DNA from: Sandarakinorhabdus sp. AAP62
GTDB taxonomy: Bacteria; Pseudomonadota; Alphaproteobacteria; Sphingomonadales; Sphingomonadaceae
DNA length: 64,000 bases
Assembly: GCF_000331225.1 (NCBI RefSeq)
Contig: NZ_ANFY01000017.1
Location: forward strand, 124,001-188,000
Reading direction: 5' to 3'
Positions 28,918-39,672 of the stretch are shown here, piece by piece. A model generated the notes under the pieces. The model was not told the DNA's origin and did no database searches. It worked only from the letters and a program-made list of their open reading frames with translations. Numbering within the stretch: position 1 is the first letter of the stretch; every line of letters starts with the position of its first letter. Position numbers and translations under genes: made by a program.

Positions 28918-29052
28918 GACCCCCTGTAAAATTCTTGTGTAAATCCAGTTCATTACGCAAGAAATGCGCAATCGCTCCGGTCCAAGTCAAGCCGATTCCC
29001 CGGGAAATGGCAAGCGCGGCGATAGGGCCCGTTGCCCCGACGACACAGAAGT

Positions 29053-29081
29053 TTCACATAATTGTGAGGGTGGGGTATATT
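29053..29081 (+). promoter_or_regulatory. sigma-70 type promoter for the TonB receptor operon
   Basis: TTCACA (29053-29058), a 17-bp spacer, then TATATT (29076-29081), each one base off consensus. The start point would be near 29088, giving a ~90-nt leader before ATG 29178. Confidence 0.55.
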
Positions 29082-29111
29082 GCCACTATGTTTATGGGGG
29101 GCGCAGGCCTT

Positions 29112-29127
29112 TGACGAAGGTTCGTCA
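29112..29127. promoter_or_regulatory. inverted repeat in the TonB receptor leader, possible operator
   Basis: TGACGAA and TTCGTCA are perfect arms separated by GG, just downstream of the predicted start point. It could be a regulator site or a small leader hairpin. No regulator gene is adjacent. Confidence 0.4.
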
Positions 29128-29177
29128 TCGGGCAGTGATGCGCATGACGGTGAAGTCGAAAACTGGGGGTCAAGCTC

Positions 29178-32114
29178 ATGATGTCGTTGTCCGAATCGCT
29201 GCATTCAGCCCAAGCTGCACCCGGCGGCCGGCGCTATTCCCGATCGCTGGTCATCGCCGGCCTGTTGCTTGGATCGGCTACGGGTGCGCTGGCCCAGCAG
29301 GCCGATCAGCCGGCGGCAACTGCCGCCGCGGCTGAAGCCGCCGAGGAGCAGATTACCGTTACCGGTTCGCGCATCACGCGCAGCGGGTTTGACCAGCCCA
29401 CCCCGGTGACCGTCATTGGCGAGCAGGACATCAAGGCCGCCGCCCAGCCCAACCTCGCCGATTTCGTCAACCAGATCCCTTCGGTGGTCGGCAGCCAGAC
29501 GCCGTCAAACAGCCAGCGTCTGCTGAGCGCCGGCACGGCCGGCATCAACACGCTGAACCTGCGCAGCCTTGGCACCAACCGCACCCTGATCCTGCTCGAT
29601 GGCCGGCGCTCGGTCGGCTCGACCAGCATCGGCACGGTGGACATCAACACCATCCCGCAGGGCCTGGTGAAGGGCGTGGAAATCGTCACCGGCGGTGCAT
29701 CGTCGGTCTATGGCTCCGACGCTGTTGCCGGTGTTGTCAACTTCATTCTCGACAAGACGTTCACCGGTCTCAAGGGCGATGTCAGCTATGGCGAGACCAC
29801 CTATGGCGACGACAAGACGTACCGCATCAGCCTGACCGGCGGCATGAAGTTCGCCGGCGGCCGTGGTCACCTGCTGTTGAGCGGCGACTATCTGCGCCGT
29901 GACGGCATCATCGGCGCGCCGCGCCCCTGGGCCCGCGACGGCTGGCACCTGGTGCAGAACCCGCGCTTTGTCGCAGGCAATGGCGAGCCGGAGTTCCTTG
30001 CCTCTGCCCAATCCGGCCTCAACAGCCTGACCGCGGGCGGCATCGTCACCGCCGGGCCAGCGCGCGGCACCTATTTCGGCCCCGGCGGAGCCATCCGCCA
30101 GTATAATTACGGCCCCAACCGCCTGAACAACCGTGAATGGACCATCGGCGGCGATTGGGAACAGGGCCTGCATTTCGATCGGACCTCGCTGCAGCCGGAA
30201 GAGAATTTTGCCAGCGGCTTTGCCCGCGCCAGCTTCGACGTGCTGGAGAATTTCACCGTGTTCGGTGAAGCCACCTACAACTGGAGCCGCGCCTTCAACG
30301 ATGGCGGCTATTTCACCAGCAAGGGCAATATCACCATCCGCAACGACAACGCCTTCATTCCGGCATCGGTCAAGTCGCTGATCGGCACGTCCAACCTCAC
30401 GCTCGGCTCCTGGGACGCCGACCTGCCGTCCCGGCAGAGCAACAATACGCGCCGCCTGCAGCGTTATGTCGTTGGCTTCAACACCAATTTCGATGCCATC
30501 GGGCTCGACTGGAATATTGACGGCTATTATCAGCACGGCGTCACCAAGGCGCGCGAGCAGCTGCTGCAGACCATCAACCGCACCAGGCTCGGCTTTGCCC
30601 GCGACGCGGTGCGCAACAGTGCCGGCCAGATCGTCTGCCGTGTCACCCGCGATGGCAGCACCGACCCGCTGGCGGCGGGCTGCCTGCCCTACAACAGCTT
30701 TGGCACCGGCGTTAACAGCCAGGCGGTGGTGGATTACATCATCGGCGATCCGTTCCGCATCCAGACGTTCAAGCAGGACGTGGCTGCGTTGAACTTCAGC
30801 ACCAAGATCGACAATGGCCTGATTGATCCGATCGGCCTCGCCTTTGGCGTTGAACGCCGGCGCGAGGCGATTTCGGGCGTGATCTCGCCCGGTGCCGACA
30901 GCGGCTGGGTGGTCGGCAACTATCTGCCCACCTTCGGCTCCTACACTGTCACCGAAGCCTATCTCGAAACGCTGTTCAAGCTGCCGCTCGACCTCGAAGT
31001 GTCGGGTGCCGCGCGCTATACCAGCTACAGCCAGACCGGCGATGTCGTCACCTGGAAGGTGGGCGGTGCCTGGCAGCCGATCCCCGATCTGCGCCTGCGC
31101 ATCACCCGCTCACGCGACATCCGCGCGCCCAATCTGCAGGAATTGTTCGCGGCCGGCACGCGCAACACCAACTCGGTGTTCGATCCCTGGCAGAACGCCA
31201 GCTCGGTGCGCTACACGCAAACCGTGACCGGCAACCTCAATCTGGAACCGGAGGAAGCCGATACGCTGGGCATCGGTGCCATTTTCCGGCCGACCTTCCT
31301 GCCAGGCTTTGGCCTTTCGGTCGATTATTATGACATCAAGATCAACGGTGCGATCGGCAACCTTGGCCCGCAGAACATCGTCGACCGGTGCTTCGATGGC
31401 AATCTCGCGCTGTGCCAGCGTCTCACGGCCATCATCGGCGGCACCAATGTGGCGTTCGGTTCGCCGGGCTTCACACAGGCCGGCGGCGCGCCGGGCGTCT
31501 CGGAATTTCTGATCGCCAACAGCCCGTTCAACTTCCTCACCCAGCGCGTCCGCGGCGTCGACATCGAGGCCAGCTATCGCTTCAGCCTGGATTCGATCGC
31601 GTCGGCCCTGCCCGGCAATATCGCCATCCGTGCCGTCGCGACGCACTATATCGAGGATTCGGAATCGAACGGCGTCGATCCGCCCACCGATACCGCTGGC
31701 GAGAACACGCTGAGCGGCCCGCCGAGCTGGATCTATCGCGCCACGTTCGATTATAATCTCGATAATTTCACCATGCAGTTCGCGCTGCGCGGCCTGTCGG
31801 GCGGGGTCTACAACAACCAGTGGGTGGAATGCACCAGCGGCTGCCCGGCCAGCAACGCCGTCAATCGTACCATCGCCAATAACCGGATTCCCGGTGCGGC
31901 CTATGTCGATGCCTCGTTCGCCTACACGCTGCCCAACGAGAAGTTCAAACCACAAATCTATCTGCGGGTGCGCAACCTGTTCAACAAGGATATGGTTCCG
32001 GTCGGCAAGGGCCCGTCGGACACGTCCAACGTGGAAGTGTTCGGCAACCAGACTCTCTATGACTATCTGGGTCGCACCTTCCTGGTGGGGATCAGGTTCA
32101 ACTTCGCCGGCTGA
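29178..32114 (+). CDS. TonB-dependent outer-membrane receptor
   Basis: 978 residues. It has a signal peptide with a ~20-residue polar start (cleavage near ALAQQADQ). The plug domain follows (QITVTGSRITRSGFDQPTPVTVIGEQDI, then LRSLGTNRTLILLDGRR and ASSVYGSDAVAGVVNFIL), then a ~750-residue barrel ending in GIRFNFAG, with an aromatic residue near the terminus. The plug pattern is the large TBDR class frequent in sphingomonads. It is first in an operon with CapA and an M20 peptidase, so the ligand may be a peptide or amino-acid polymer; that is inference. Confidence 0.93.
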   Translation: MMSLSESLHSAQAAPGGRRYSRSLVIAGLLLGSATGALAQQADQPAATAAAAEAAEEQITVTGSRITRSGFDQPTPVTVIGEQDIKAAAQPNLADFVNQIPSVVGSQTPSNSQRLLSAGTAGINTLNLRSLGTNRTLILLDGRRSVGSTSIGTVDINTIPQGLVKGVEIVTGGASSVYGSDAVAGVVNFILDKTFTGLKGDVSYGETTYGDDKTYRISLTGGMKFAGGRGHLLLSGDYLRRDGIIGAPRPWARDGWHLVQNPRFVAGNGEPEFLASAQSGLNSLTAGGIVTAGPARGTYFGPGGAIRQYNYGPNRLNNREWTIGGDWEQGLHFDRTSLQPEENFASGFARASFDVLENFTVFGEATYNWSRAFNDGGYFTSKGNITIRNDNAFIPASVKSLIGTSNLTLGSWDADLPSRQSNNTRRLQRYVVGFNTNFDAIGLDWNIDGYYQHGVTKAREQLLQTINRTRLGFARDAVRNSAGQIVCRVTRDGSTDPLAAGCLPYNSFGTGVNSQAVVDYIIGDPFRIQTFKQDVAALNFSTKIDNGLIDPIGLAFGVERRREAISGVISPGADSGWVVGNYLPTFGSYTVTEAYLETLFKLPLDLEVSGAARYTSYSQTGDVVTWKVGGAWQPIPDLRLRITRSRDIRAPNLQELFAAGTRNTNSVFDPWQNASSVRYTQTVTGNLNLEPEEADTLGIGAIFRPTFLPGFGLSVDYYDIKINGAIGNLGPQNIVDRCFDGNLALCQRLTAIIGGTNVAFGSPGFTQAGGAPGVSEFLIANSPFNFLTQRVRGVDIEASYRFSLDSIASALPGNIAIRAVATHYIEDSESNGVDPPTDTAGENTLSGPPSWIYRATFDYNLDNFTMQFALRGLSGGVYNNQWVECTSGCPASNAVNRTIANNRIPGAAYVDASFAYTLPNEKFKPQIYLRVRNLFNKDMVPVGKGPSDTSNVEVFGNQTLYDYLGRTFLVGIRFNFAG

Positions 32115-32149
32115 TCCCAGCTGGCGGCAATCTCGGGGAGGAGCTTGCC

Positions 32150-33565
32150 ATGATCGGGATGTCGAACGGGGATCGCGGCGGCCGGGTGTTCCGACTGTTG
32201 CTGGCTGGAGCGATGCTGGCAAGCGCTGGCATCGCCCACGCCCAGCAGGCCGGGATGGACATCAAGCCGGTGCCATCGACGCCGATCGCCGATGGCTTCA
32301 CCTTTGCGGCGGTGGGGGATCTGATCTACCTGCGGCCGATGCTGGCCACAGTCGAGCGGCAGGCACCGGGGCTCGTCAAGCTGCTGCGCGATGCGGATGT
32401 GGCCTTCGGCAATTTCGAGACCAGCGTGCTCGACCTGAAGACGACGAAGGCAAGCCCGGGGGCCGAATCCGGTGGCACCTGGATGCTGGGTGCGCCGGCC
32501 ATCGTGCCTGATCTGGCCAAGATGGGCTTCGACATCGTTGGTCATGCCAACAATCACACGGTCGACTGGGGTGAACAGGGCCTGCTCGAAACGCTCGACC
32601 ATCTTGAAAAGGGCGGGCTGGTCGCGGCCGGCACCGGCCGCACCATGGCGGCCGCGCGGGCGCCACGTTATCTCGACGTGGCTGCCGGCCGCGTGGCGCT
32701 GGTTTCGGGCACCTCCAGCTTCTCGCCGGGCTCGCGCGCTTCCGATCCGCTCGGCGAAGTGCCGGGCCGGCCGGGCGCCAATACGGTGCGCACCGAACGG
32801 GTGGGCAAGGTCAGTGCGGCCGATCTCGCTGTCCTGGCGCGCGTGGCGGGCGCTCGCAGCGGTGCGCCGGTGCGCATCGGCGGCGTGCGCTATGAAGCGA
32901 CCGACACGCCGAAGACGCCGGTGGAGATCAGCTACGTCATCAACAGCCGGGACGAGGCGGCCAATCTGCGCGCCGTGCGCCAGGCCCGCCAGGTCGGCAA
33001 TTTCGTCGTCTACACGCTGCACAACCACGAACCCGGCAACGGCAGCCAGGTGCCGGCGCAGTTCGCGGTCGATTTCGCCCACAAGCTGATCGATGCCGGC
33101 GCCGATGCCTATGTTGGCCACGGCCCGCACCAGCTGCGCGGCATCGAGATCTACAAGGGCAAGCCGATCTTCTACTCGCTCGGCAACTTCGCCATGATGA
33201 ACAACAGCCTCGATGACGTGCCGCTCGACATGTACGAGCAGTTCGGCGTCAACCCGGCCGATGCGACGCCGCCCGAATTGCTTGCCGCGCGCAACAGCCG
33301 CAGCTTTGCCGATCCGGTGCTGTATGAATCGGTGGTCGCGGTCAGCCGTTATGTGAAGGGCCAGGTCGCCGAGATCAGACTGCACCCGATCGATCTTGGC
33401 ACGAATGTCGAAGGCGCGGCCAAGGGCGTTCCCGGCACCGCCAGTCCGGCCGTCGCGCAGCGCATCCTCGAACGGCTGCAGCGGCTTTCGGCGCCGTTCG
33501 GCACCACCATCACCATCGAAAAGGGCGTGGGCGTGATCCGCCTGGCGCCATCGTCCACCAATTGA
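32150..33565 (+). CDS. CapA-family (poly-gamma-glutamate-type) exported protein
   Basis: 471 residues with signal peptide (FRLLLAGAMLASAGIAHAQQ). The CapA domain has TFAAVGDLIYLRPM, NFETSVLD, GHANNHTVDWGEQGLLET and the C-terminal hallmark GHGPHQLRGIEIYKGKPIFY with SLGNF. The family is metallophosphatase-like and named after poly-gamma-glutamate capsule genes, but many members lack capB and capC. None are here, so capsule synthesis is unlikely. The start follows GGGGAGGAGC. It lies between a TonB receptor and an M20 peptidase. Confidence 0.9.
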   Translation: MIGMSNGDRGGRVFRLLLAGAMLASAGIAHAQQAGMDIKPVPSTPIADGFTFAAVGDLIYLRPMLATVERQAPGLVKLLRDADVAFGNFETSVLDLKTTKASPGAESGGTWMLGAPAIVPDLAKMGFDIVGHANNHTVDWGEQGLLETLDHLEKGGLVAAGTGRTMAAARAPRYLDVAAGRVALVSGTSSFSPGSRASDPLGEVPGRPGANTVRTERVGKVSAADLAVLARVAGARSGAPVRIGGVRYEATDTPKTPVEISYVINSRDEAANLRAVRQARQVGNFVVYTLHNHEPGNGSQVPAQFAVDFAHKLIDAGADAYVGHGPHQLRGIEIYKGKPIFYSLGNFAMMNNSLDDVPLDMYEQFGVNPADATPPELLAARNSRSFADPVLYESVVAVSRYVKGQVAEIRLHPIDLGTNVEGAAKGVPGTASPAVAQRILERLQRLSAPFGTTITIEKGVGVIRLAPSSTN

Positions 33566-33575
33566 GGCTGATCTG

Positions 33576-34817
33576 ATGCGCACGCTGTTCCTTGCCGTCC
33601 TGCTGACCACTGCTGCCCCGGCCTTCGCCCAATCGGCGAGCCTGGCGGCCGCCCATGCCCGGATCGCCGCCGATTACGACAAGACGGTCGCCGAGGTGAT
33701 CGAACTCACCGAGATCCCCGCGCCGCCCTTCAAGGAAACCGCCCGCGCCCAGCGTGTGCTGGAGAAGTTCAAGGCGCTGGGGCTGGAGAATGTCCATGTC
33801 GATGCCGTCGGCAATGTGATCGGCACCAGGCCGGGCAAGGATCGTGCGGCCAAGGCGCTGATGGTTGCCGCCCACCTCGATACGGTGTTCCCGCCCGATG
33901 TGCCGATCAAGGTGCGCCGCGAAGGCGATACGCTGCATGCGCCGGGCATCGGAGACACCACGGTGACGGTGGCCGCGCTGATCACCTTCGTGCGCGCCAT
34001 GGATGCAGGCAAGCTGCAGACCCCGCGTGACATCATCTTCGTTGCCAATGTGGGCGAGGAAGGCCAGGGCGACCTGCGCGGCATCCGCCACATCTTCTCG
34101 GCCAGCCCGTTGAAACCCCGGATCGGCGATTTCATCAGCTTTGATGGCAGCACTGTGGGCCGCATCACCAACAGCGCCGTCGGCTCGCGTCGTTATCGCG
34201 TCGCCTTCAAGGGACCGGGCGGCCACAGCTATGGCGCGTTCGGGCTGGTCAATCCGATGGTGGCCATGGCCGGCACCGTTAGCGGCATGTACAGCATCCC
34301 GATCCCGCAGGATGTGAAGACCACCTATGCCGCCTCCACCATCGCCGGCGGCACATCGGTCAACTCCATTCCCAACCTGATCCTGGCCGAATTCGACATG
34401 CGCTCGGCTTCACCGGCCAATTTGAAGGCCGTGGAAACCCGCTTCCTGCAGATCATCGAAGAAAGCGTGGCCGCCGAGAACGCCGCCCGCGACACGCGTT
34501 TTGGCAAGATCAGCGCCGTACCCGAACTGATCGGCGACCGGCCGGCCGGCACCACGCCGGCCAGCGATCCGCTGGTGCAGGCGGCGGCCAAGGTGCTCAC
34601 CGCCAATGGCTACGACGCCACGCTCACCGCATCGTCGACCGACAGCAATATCCCGATCAGCCTCGGCATCCCGGCGGTCACCCTGTCGGCCGGCGGCGGC
34701 GGCTTTCGGGCACATGCGCTGGATGAATATATCAACGTGGAGCGCGGTGCGTTCGTGAAGGGTTTGACGACGGCCTTTGATATCGTGGTGGAAGCCGCTG
34801 CAATCAAACGGAAATAA
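33576..34817 (+). CDS. exported M20-family metallopeptidase
   Basis: 413 residues with signal peptide (MRTLFLAVLLTTAAPAFAQS). Di-zinc motifs of M20: AAHLDTVFP, GIGDTTVTVAALITF (bridging Asp), and NVGEEGQGDLRG (catalytic Glu pair). The lid/dimerisation domain is in the middle (KGPGGHSYGAFGLVNP). It resembles PepT/CPG2-like aminoacylases or carboxypeptidases, and CPG2-type enzymes remove C-terminal glutamate. It is 10 bp after the CapA gene and thus in the same transcript as the TonB receptor. Confidence 0.92.
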   Translation: MRTLFLAVLLTTAAPAFAQSASLAAAHARIAADYDKTVAEVIELTEIPAPPFKETARAQRVLEKFKALGLENVHVDAVGNVIGTRPGKDRAAKALMVAAHLDTVFPPDVPIKVRREGDTLHAPGIGDTTVTVAALITFVRAMDAGKLQTPRDIIFVANVGEEGQGDLRGIRHIFSASPLKPRIGDFISFDGSTVGRITNSAVGSRRYRVAFKGPGGHSYGAFGLVNPMVAMAGTVSGMYSIPIPQDVKTTYAASTIAGGTSVNSIPNLILAEFDMRSASPANLKAVETRFLQIIEESVAAENAARDTRFGKISAVPELIGDRPAGTTPASDPLVQAAAKVLTANGYDATLTASSTDSNIPISLGIPAVTLSAGGGGFRAHALDEYINVERGAFVKGLTTAFDIVVEAAAIKRK

Positions 34818-34820
34818 TCG

Positions 34821-35681
34821 TCACCGCGCGCAGTCATCGCCGGCAGGCGCAGTACCGCTTGCGCCGCGGTCCAGCTTGTAGACATCGTCGAACAGGCGCA
34901 GCGCGCCGTCGTCGGCCACTTCGGCAGTGAAGTAACCGACGATCACCGGCAGCGGCTCGGCCAGTGGCAGGCGCTGGGTATCGGGGTTGGTTTCGCGCAC
35001 GGTGTTCAGGCTGTCGCGGCTGGTGGGCTCGCCAAGCAGGGCGGCGGCGAAGGCGAAGGGATCATCCACCCGGATGCAGCCGTGGCTGAAGGCGCGTTTT
35101 TCCTTTTCGAACAACTGGCGCGACGGGGTGTCGTGGATGCCAACGCTGTAGGCATTGCGGAAATCCAGTTTCATCAGGCCTAACTGGTTGTGTGGCCCCG
35201 GCCGCTGACGATAGCGATCACCGTCGCGCACATAGCCTTGCGCCGCCGCCTTCTTCGGGTTGCGCGCCACCAGCCGGCCCACGCTTTCCGCCACGATGCT
35301 TTTCGGCACCTCCCACCACGGATTGAGGATCACGCCGGTCACATTGCCGGCAAAACGCGGGGTGGGCGTTTTCGGCTTGCCCACGATCGCGCGCCACGTG
35401 CCGGTGCGTAGCAGCCCGTCATACAGGCTGATCTCATAGGCCGGAATGTTGACCAGCAACCAGCGGCCGGCCGGCGGCGACGGCAGCGCCTGCCAGCGCG
35501 CCAGGCTGGCCGCCACTTTCAGCCGGGCATCGGCGTCCAGCGGCGCGGTATCAACAGCGGCCAGACGCTCCGCTGGCGATGCAGCAGGCTGGGCAGAAGC
35601 GGACAGCGCGAACGCAAGACTGCCCGCAAGGGCCGCCAAGGCGACAATTGGCCGACGATTCGGGGCAGTTGGACGATGCAT
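34821..35681 (-). CDS. exported L,D-transpeptidase (YkuD domain)
   Basis: 286 residues with signal peptide (ALAGSLAFALSASAQPA). The YkuD active site spans HDTPSRQLFEKEKRAFSHGC then IRV, with His and Cys of the SHGCIR motif. It may make 3-3 cross-links in peptidoglycan or attach proteins to it. ATG 35681 is chosen over GTG 35684. It lies back to back with a second, different L,D-transpeptidase gene 39 bp away, a likely shared promoter region. Confidence 0.92.
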   Translation of the reverse strand: MHRPTAPNRRPIVALAALAGSLAFALSASAQPAASPAERLAAVDTAPLDADARLKVAASLARWQALPSPPAGRWLLVNIPAYEISLYDGLLRTGTWRAIVGKPKTPTPRFAGNVTGVILNPWWEVPKSIVAESVGRLVARNPKKAAAQGYVRDGDRYRQRPGPHNQLGLMKLDFRNAYSVGIHDTPSRQLFEKEKRAFSHGCIRVDDPFAFAAALLGEPTSRDSLNTVRETNPDTQRLPLAEPLPVIVGYFTAEVADDGALRLFDDVYKLDRGASGTAPAGDDCAR

Positions 35682-35720
35682 CACTGTAATACGCTACATG
35701 CTGCCCTATATTCCCGGGCG

Positions 35721-36338
35721 ATGGCTATCCGTGAAAACCCCCTCTCCCGCCGCGCCGTCCTTGGTCGTGCAGCGCTGGGCAGTGCGGCCCTTGCTGCCCC
35801 CGCCCTCGCCTCGCTGCCTCACGCTGCCGCGCCGCACCCGCGCCTGCTCGAACGCGCCCGCGATGCCTTTGCCCGCCACAGCAGCCGCATCAGCGCCCGC
35901 GATGTCGTCGCCATCGCCGATTACAGCCTGCACAGCGCCTTCCCGCGCTTTTTCCTGTTTGCCCCGGAAAGCGGCCAGGTGACGGCCTTGCGCGTTTCGC
36001 ACGGGCGCGGTTCCGATCCGGCGCATAGTGGCTTTCTGCAGCGTTTTTCCGCCCAGCCTGGTTCGGCGGCCAGCAGCGCCGGCGCCTATCTCACCGGGGC
36101 GGCTTATGTGGGTCAGCACGGCCGTTCGCGCCGGTTGATCGGACTGGAGCCGGAAAACAGCACGGCAGAAGCCCGCGCCATCGTCATCCACGGCGCCTGG
36201 TATTGCGAGCCACAAGTGCTGAAACAGACCGGCAAGCTGGGCCGCAGCGAAGGCTGCTTCGCCTTTTCGCAGAGCGATGTCGAACTGGTGCTCGAACGCC
36301 TCGGCCCCGGCCACCTGCTCTATTCAGGCCGTGCCTGA
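35721..36338 (+). CDS. exported murein L,D-transpeptidase family protein (YkuD_2-like)
   Basis: 205 residues with an RR-containing signal peptide (LSRRAVLGRAALGSAALAAPALA), possibly Tat-type. The catalytic region is VIHGAWYCEPQVLKQTG then GRSEGCFAFSQSD, with His and Cys equivalent to other L,D-transpeptidases but in the YkuD_2 pattern. The start was set at ATG 35721, where the signal begins. Two hairpins follow downstream. It is divergent from the YkuD gene. Confidence 0.85.
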   Translation: MAIRENPLSRRAVLGRAALGSAALAAPALASLPHAAAPHPRLLERARDAFARHSSRISARDVVAIADYSLHSAFPRFFLFAPESGQVTALRVSHGRGSDPAHSGFLQRFSAQPGSAASSAGAYLTGAAYVGQHGRSRRLIGLEPENSTAEARAIVIHGAWYCEPQVLKQTGKLGRSEGCFAFSQSDVELVLERLGPGHLLYSGRA

Positions 36339-36364
36339 ACACATAGGGGCCTGAACAAACGAAA

Positions 36365-36395
36365 GCGGCGCTTCCCGGGGGAGGAGAAGCGCCGC
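36365..36395. terminator. 10-bp hairpin with G-rich loop, first of a pair
   Basis: GCGGCGCTTC (36365-36374) and GAAGCGCCGC (36386-36395) enclose CCGGGGGAGGA. No U-tract. A nearly identical hairpin follows about 195 bp later, both between the transpeptidase and katG. Confidence 0.5.
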
Positions 36396-36560
36396 CCGAT
36401 CCAGCGCCTGGCTGGACCTCGCCGTTTGTATTGACCGCACATGTCACGGTCTTGCGTCTGGCCGGCCCAATCGGGGGAAGACCGGGCAGACACTCACCAT
36501 ACGCACCAGCACAGCCCGCCGTTACACCCCGGCGCAAAAAAACAGCCCAGGAAGGAAAAA

Positions 36561-36589
36561 GCGGCGCTTCCCGGGGGGAGAAGCGCCGC
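36561..36589. terminator. 10-bp hairpin with G-rich loop, second of a pair
   Basis: GCGGCGCTTC (36561-36570) and GAAGCGCCGC (36580-36589) enclose a CCGGGGGGA loop. It is a direct duplicate of 36365-36395 including a flanking CCGATCC. It lies 34 bp past the katG stop on the minus strand. Confidence 0.5.
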
Positions 36590-36623
36590 TCCGATCCGGC
36601 TCCTTGCGGTGCCGGGTCTATCC

Positions 36624-38837
<2,214 letters not shown>

Positions 38838-38970
38838 CTGCTGTTTCTCCCTGAAATTCTATCCGGGCTTGCCCCGATGCTGGTTACGGTAGGCCCGAGC
38901 CATCGCATCAAGAAATTGATTGTCGTGCCTGCTTCAATCGAAAAAATCGTTAAGTCGGATGCGCCCAACG

Positions 38971-38998
38971 AAAAAGGGCCGGCCTTGCGGCCAGCCCC
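38971..38998 (-). terminator. rho-independent terminator of efp
   Basis: On the minus strand GGGCTGGCC, a GCAA tetraloop, GGCCGGCCC and a run of five U (AAAAA at 38971-38975 on the + strand) form a strong terminator 27 bp after the efp stop. Confidence 0.85.
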
Positions 38999-39024
38999 TT
39001 CACGTGCCCGCAGGAAACGCCGGA

Positions 39025-39597
39025 TCAATCCTTGGCGCGCTCCACATAGCTGCTGTCTTCGGTGTTGATCACGATACGGGTGCCGGCCTCGATGTGCGGC
39101 GGCACCATCACGCGGGCGCCGGACTCGACGATGGCGGGCTTGTAGCTGGACGAGGCCGTCTGCCCCTTCACCACCGGCTCGGTCGAAACGATTGCCATCG
39201 TCACGCGGGTCGGCAGGGTGATGGTGATGGCCTTGCCGTCGAACATCAGGATCTTGCACTCGGCATTTTCCTGCAAAAATCCGATGCCGTCGCCGATCAT
39301 CGCCTCGGTCAGGCTGATCTGGTCATAGGTCTCGTTGTTGATGAAGATATATTCGTCGCCATCCTTGTAGAGATAATTGTGCGACACTTCCTCGACGAAG
39401 GCCTTCTCCAGGCTGTCGGTGGTCTTCACCGTGATCACCGTCTTCACGCCATCGGCGATGCGGCGCATGTCGATGGTGGTGGTGGGCGTGCCCTTGCCAG
39501 GGCGGAAGGTTTCGGCCTTCAGCACGACATAGAGCTGGCCATCCTCATGCTCGATGACCTGACCCTTGCGAAAATTGCTGGCGATTTCCTTGACCAT
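39025..39597 (-). CDS. efp: translation elongation factor P
   Basis: Rescues ribosomes stalled at polyproline. 190 residues, MVKEIASNFRKGQVIEHEDG and on, with the tip loop RPGKGT. The lysine there (about residue 35) is the site that EpmA lysylates in bacteria. Domain III ends with GTRIVINTEDSSYVERAKD. The start at 39597 sits at the canonical N-terminus, and the longer frame to 40377 only shadows epmA. It is divergent from epmA with a 75-bp gap. Confidence 0.97.
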   Translation of the reverse strand: MVKEIASNFRKGQVIEHEDGQLYVVLKAETFRPGKGTPTTTIDMRRIADGVKTVITVKTTDSLEKAFVEEVSHNYLYKDGDEYIFINNETYDQISLTEAMIGDGIGFLQENAECKILMFDGKAITITLPTRVTMAIVSTEPVVKGQTASSSYKPAIVESGARVMVPPHIEAGTRIVINTEDSSYVERAKD

Positions 39598-39672
39598 ATA
39601 ATCCCCTGTGCGCGATGGCGCTGAAATGACGCCCGGCGTTAGGGCATCGCACCCGCACTGTTCAAGCAAATT

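Noticed and set aside
25969-28929. 986-codon frame on the plus strand opposite the Asp-box gene
   Set aside because: Composition typical of shadow frames; the minus strand has a signal peptide and regular Asp-box repeats.
38915-38942. GATTG-N12-CAATC dyad upstream of katG as an OxyR site
   Set aside because: Weak match and common by chance; not enough to call an operator.
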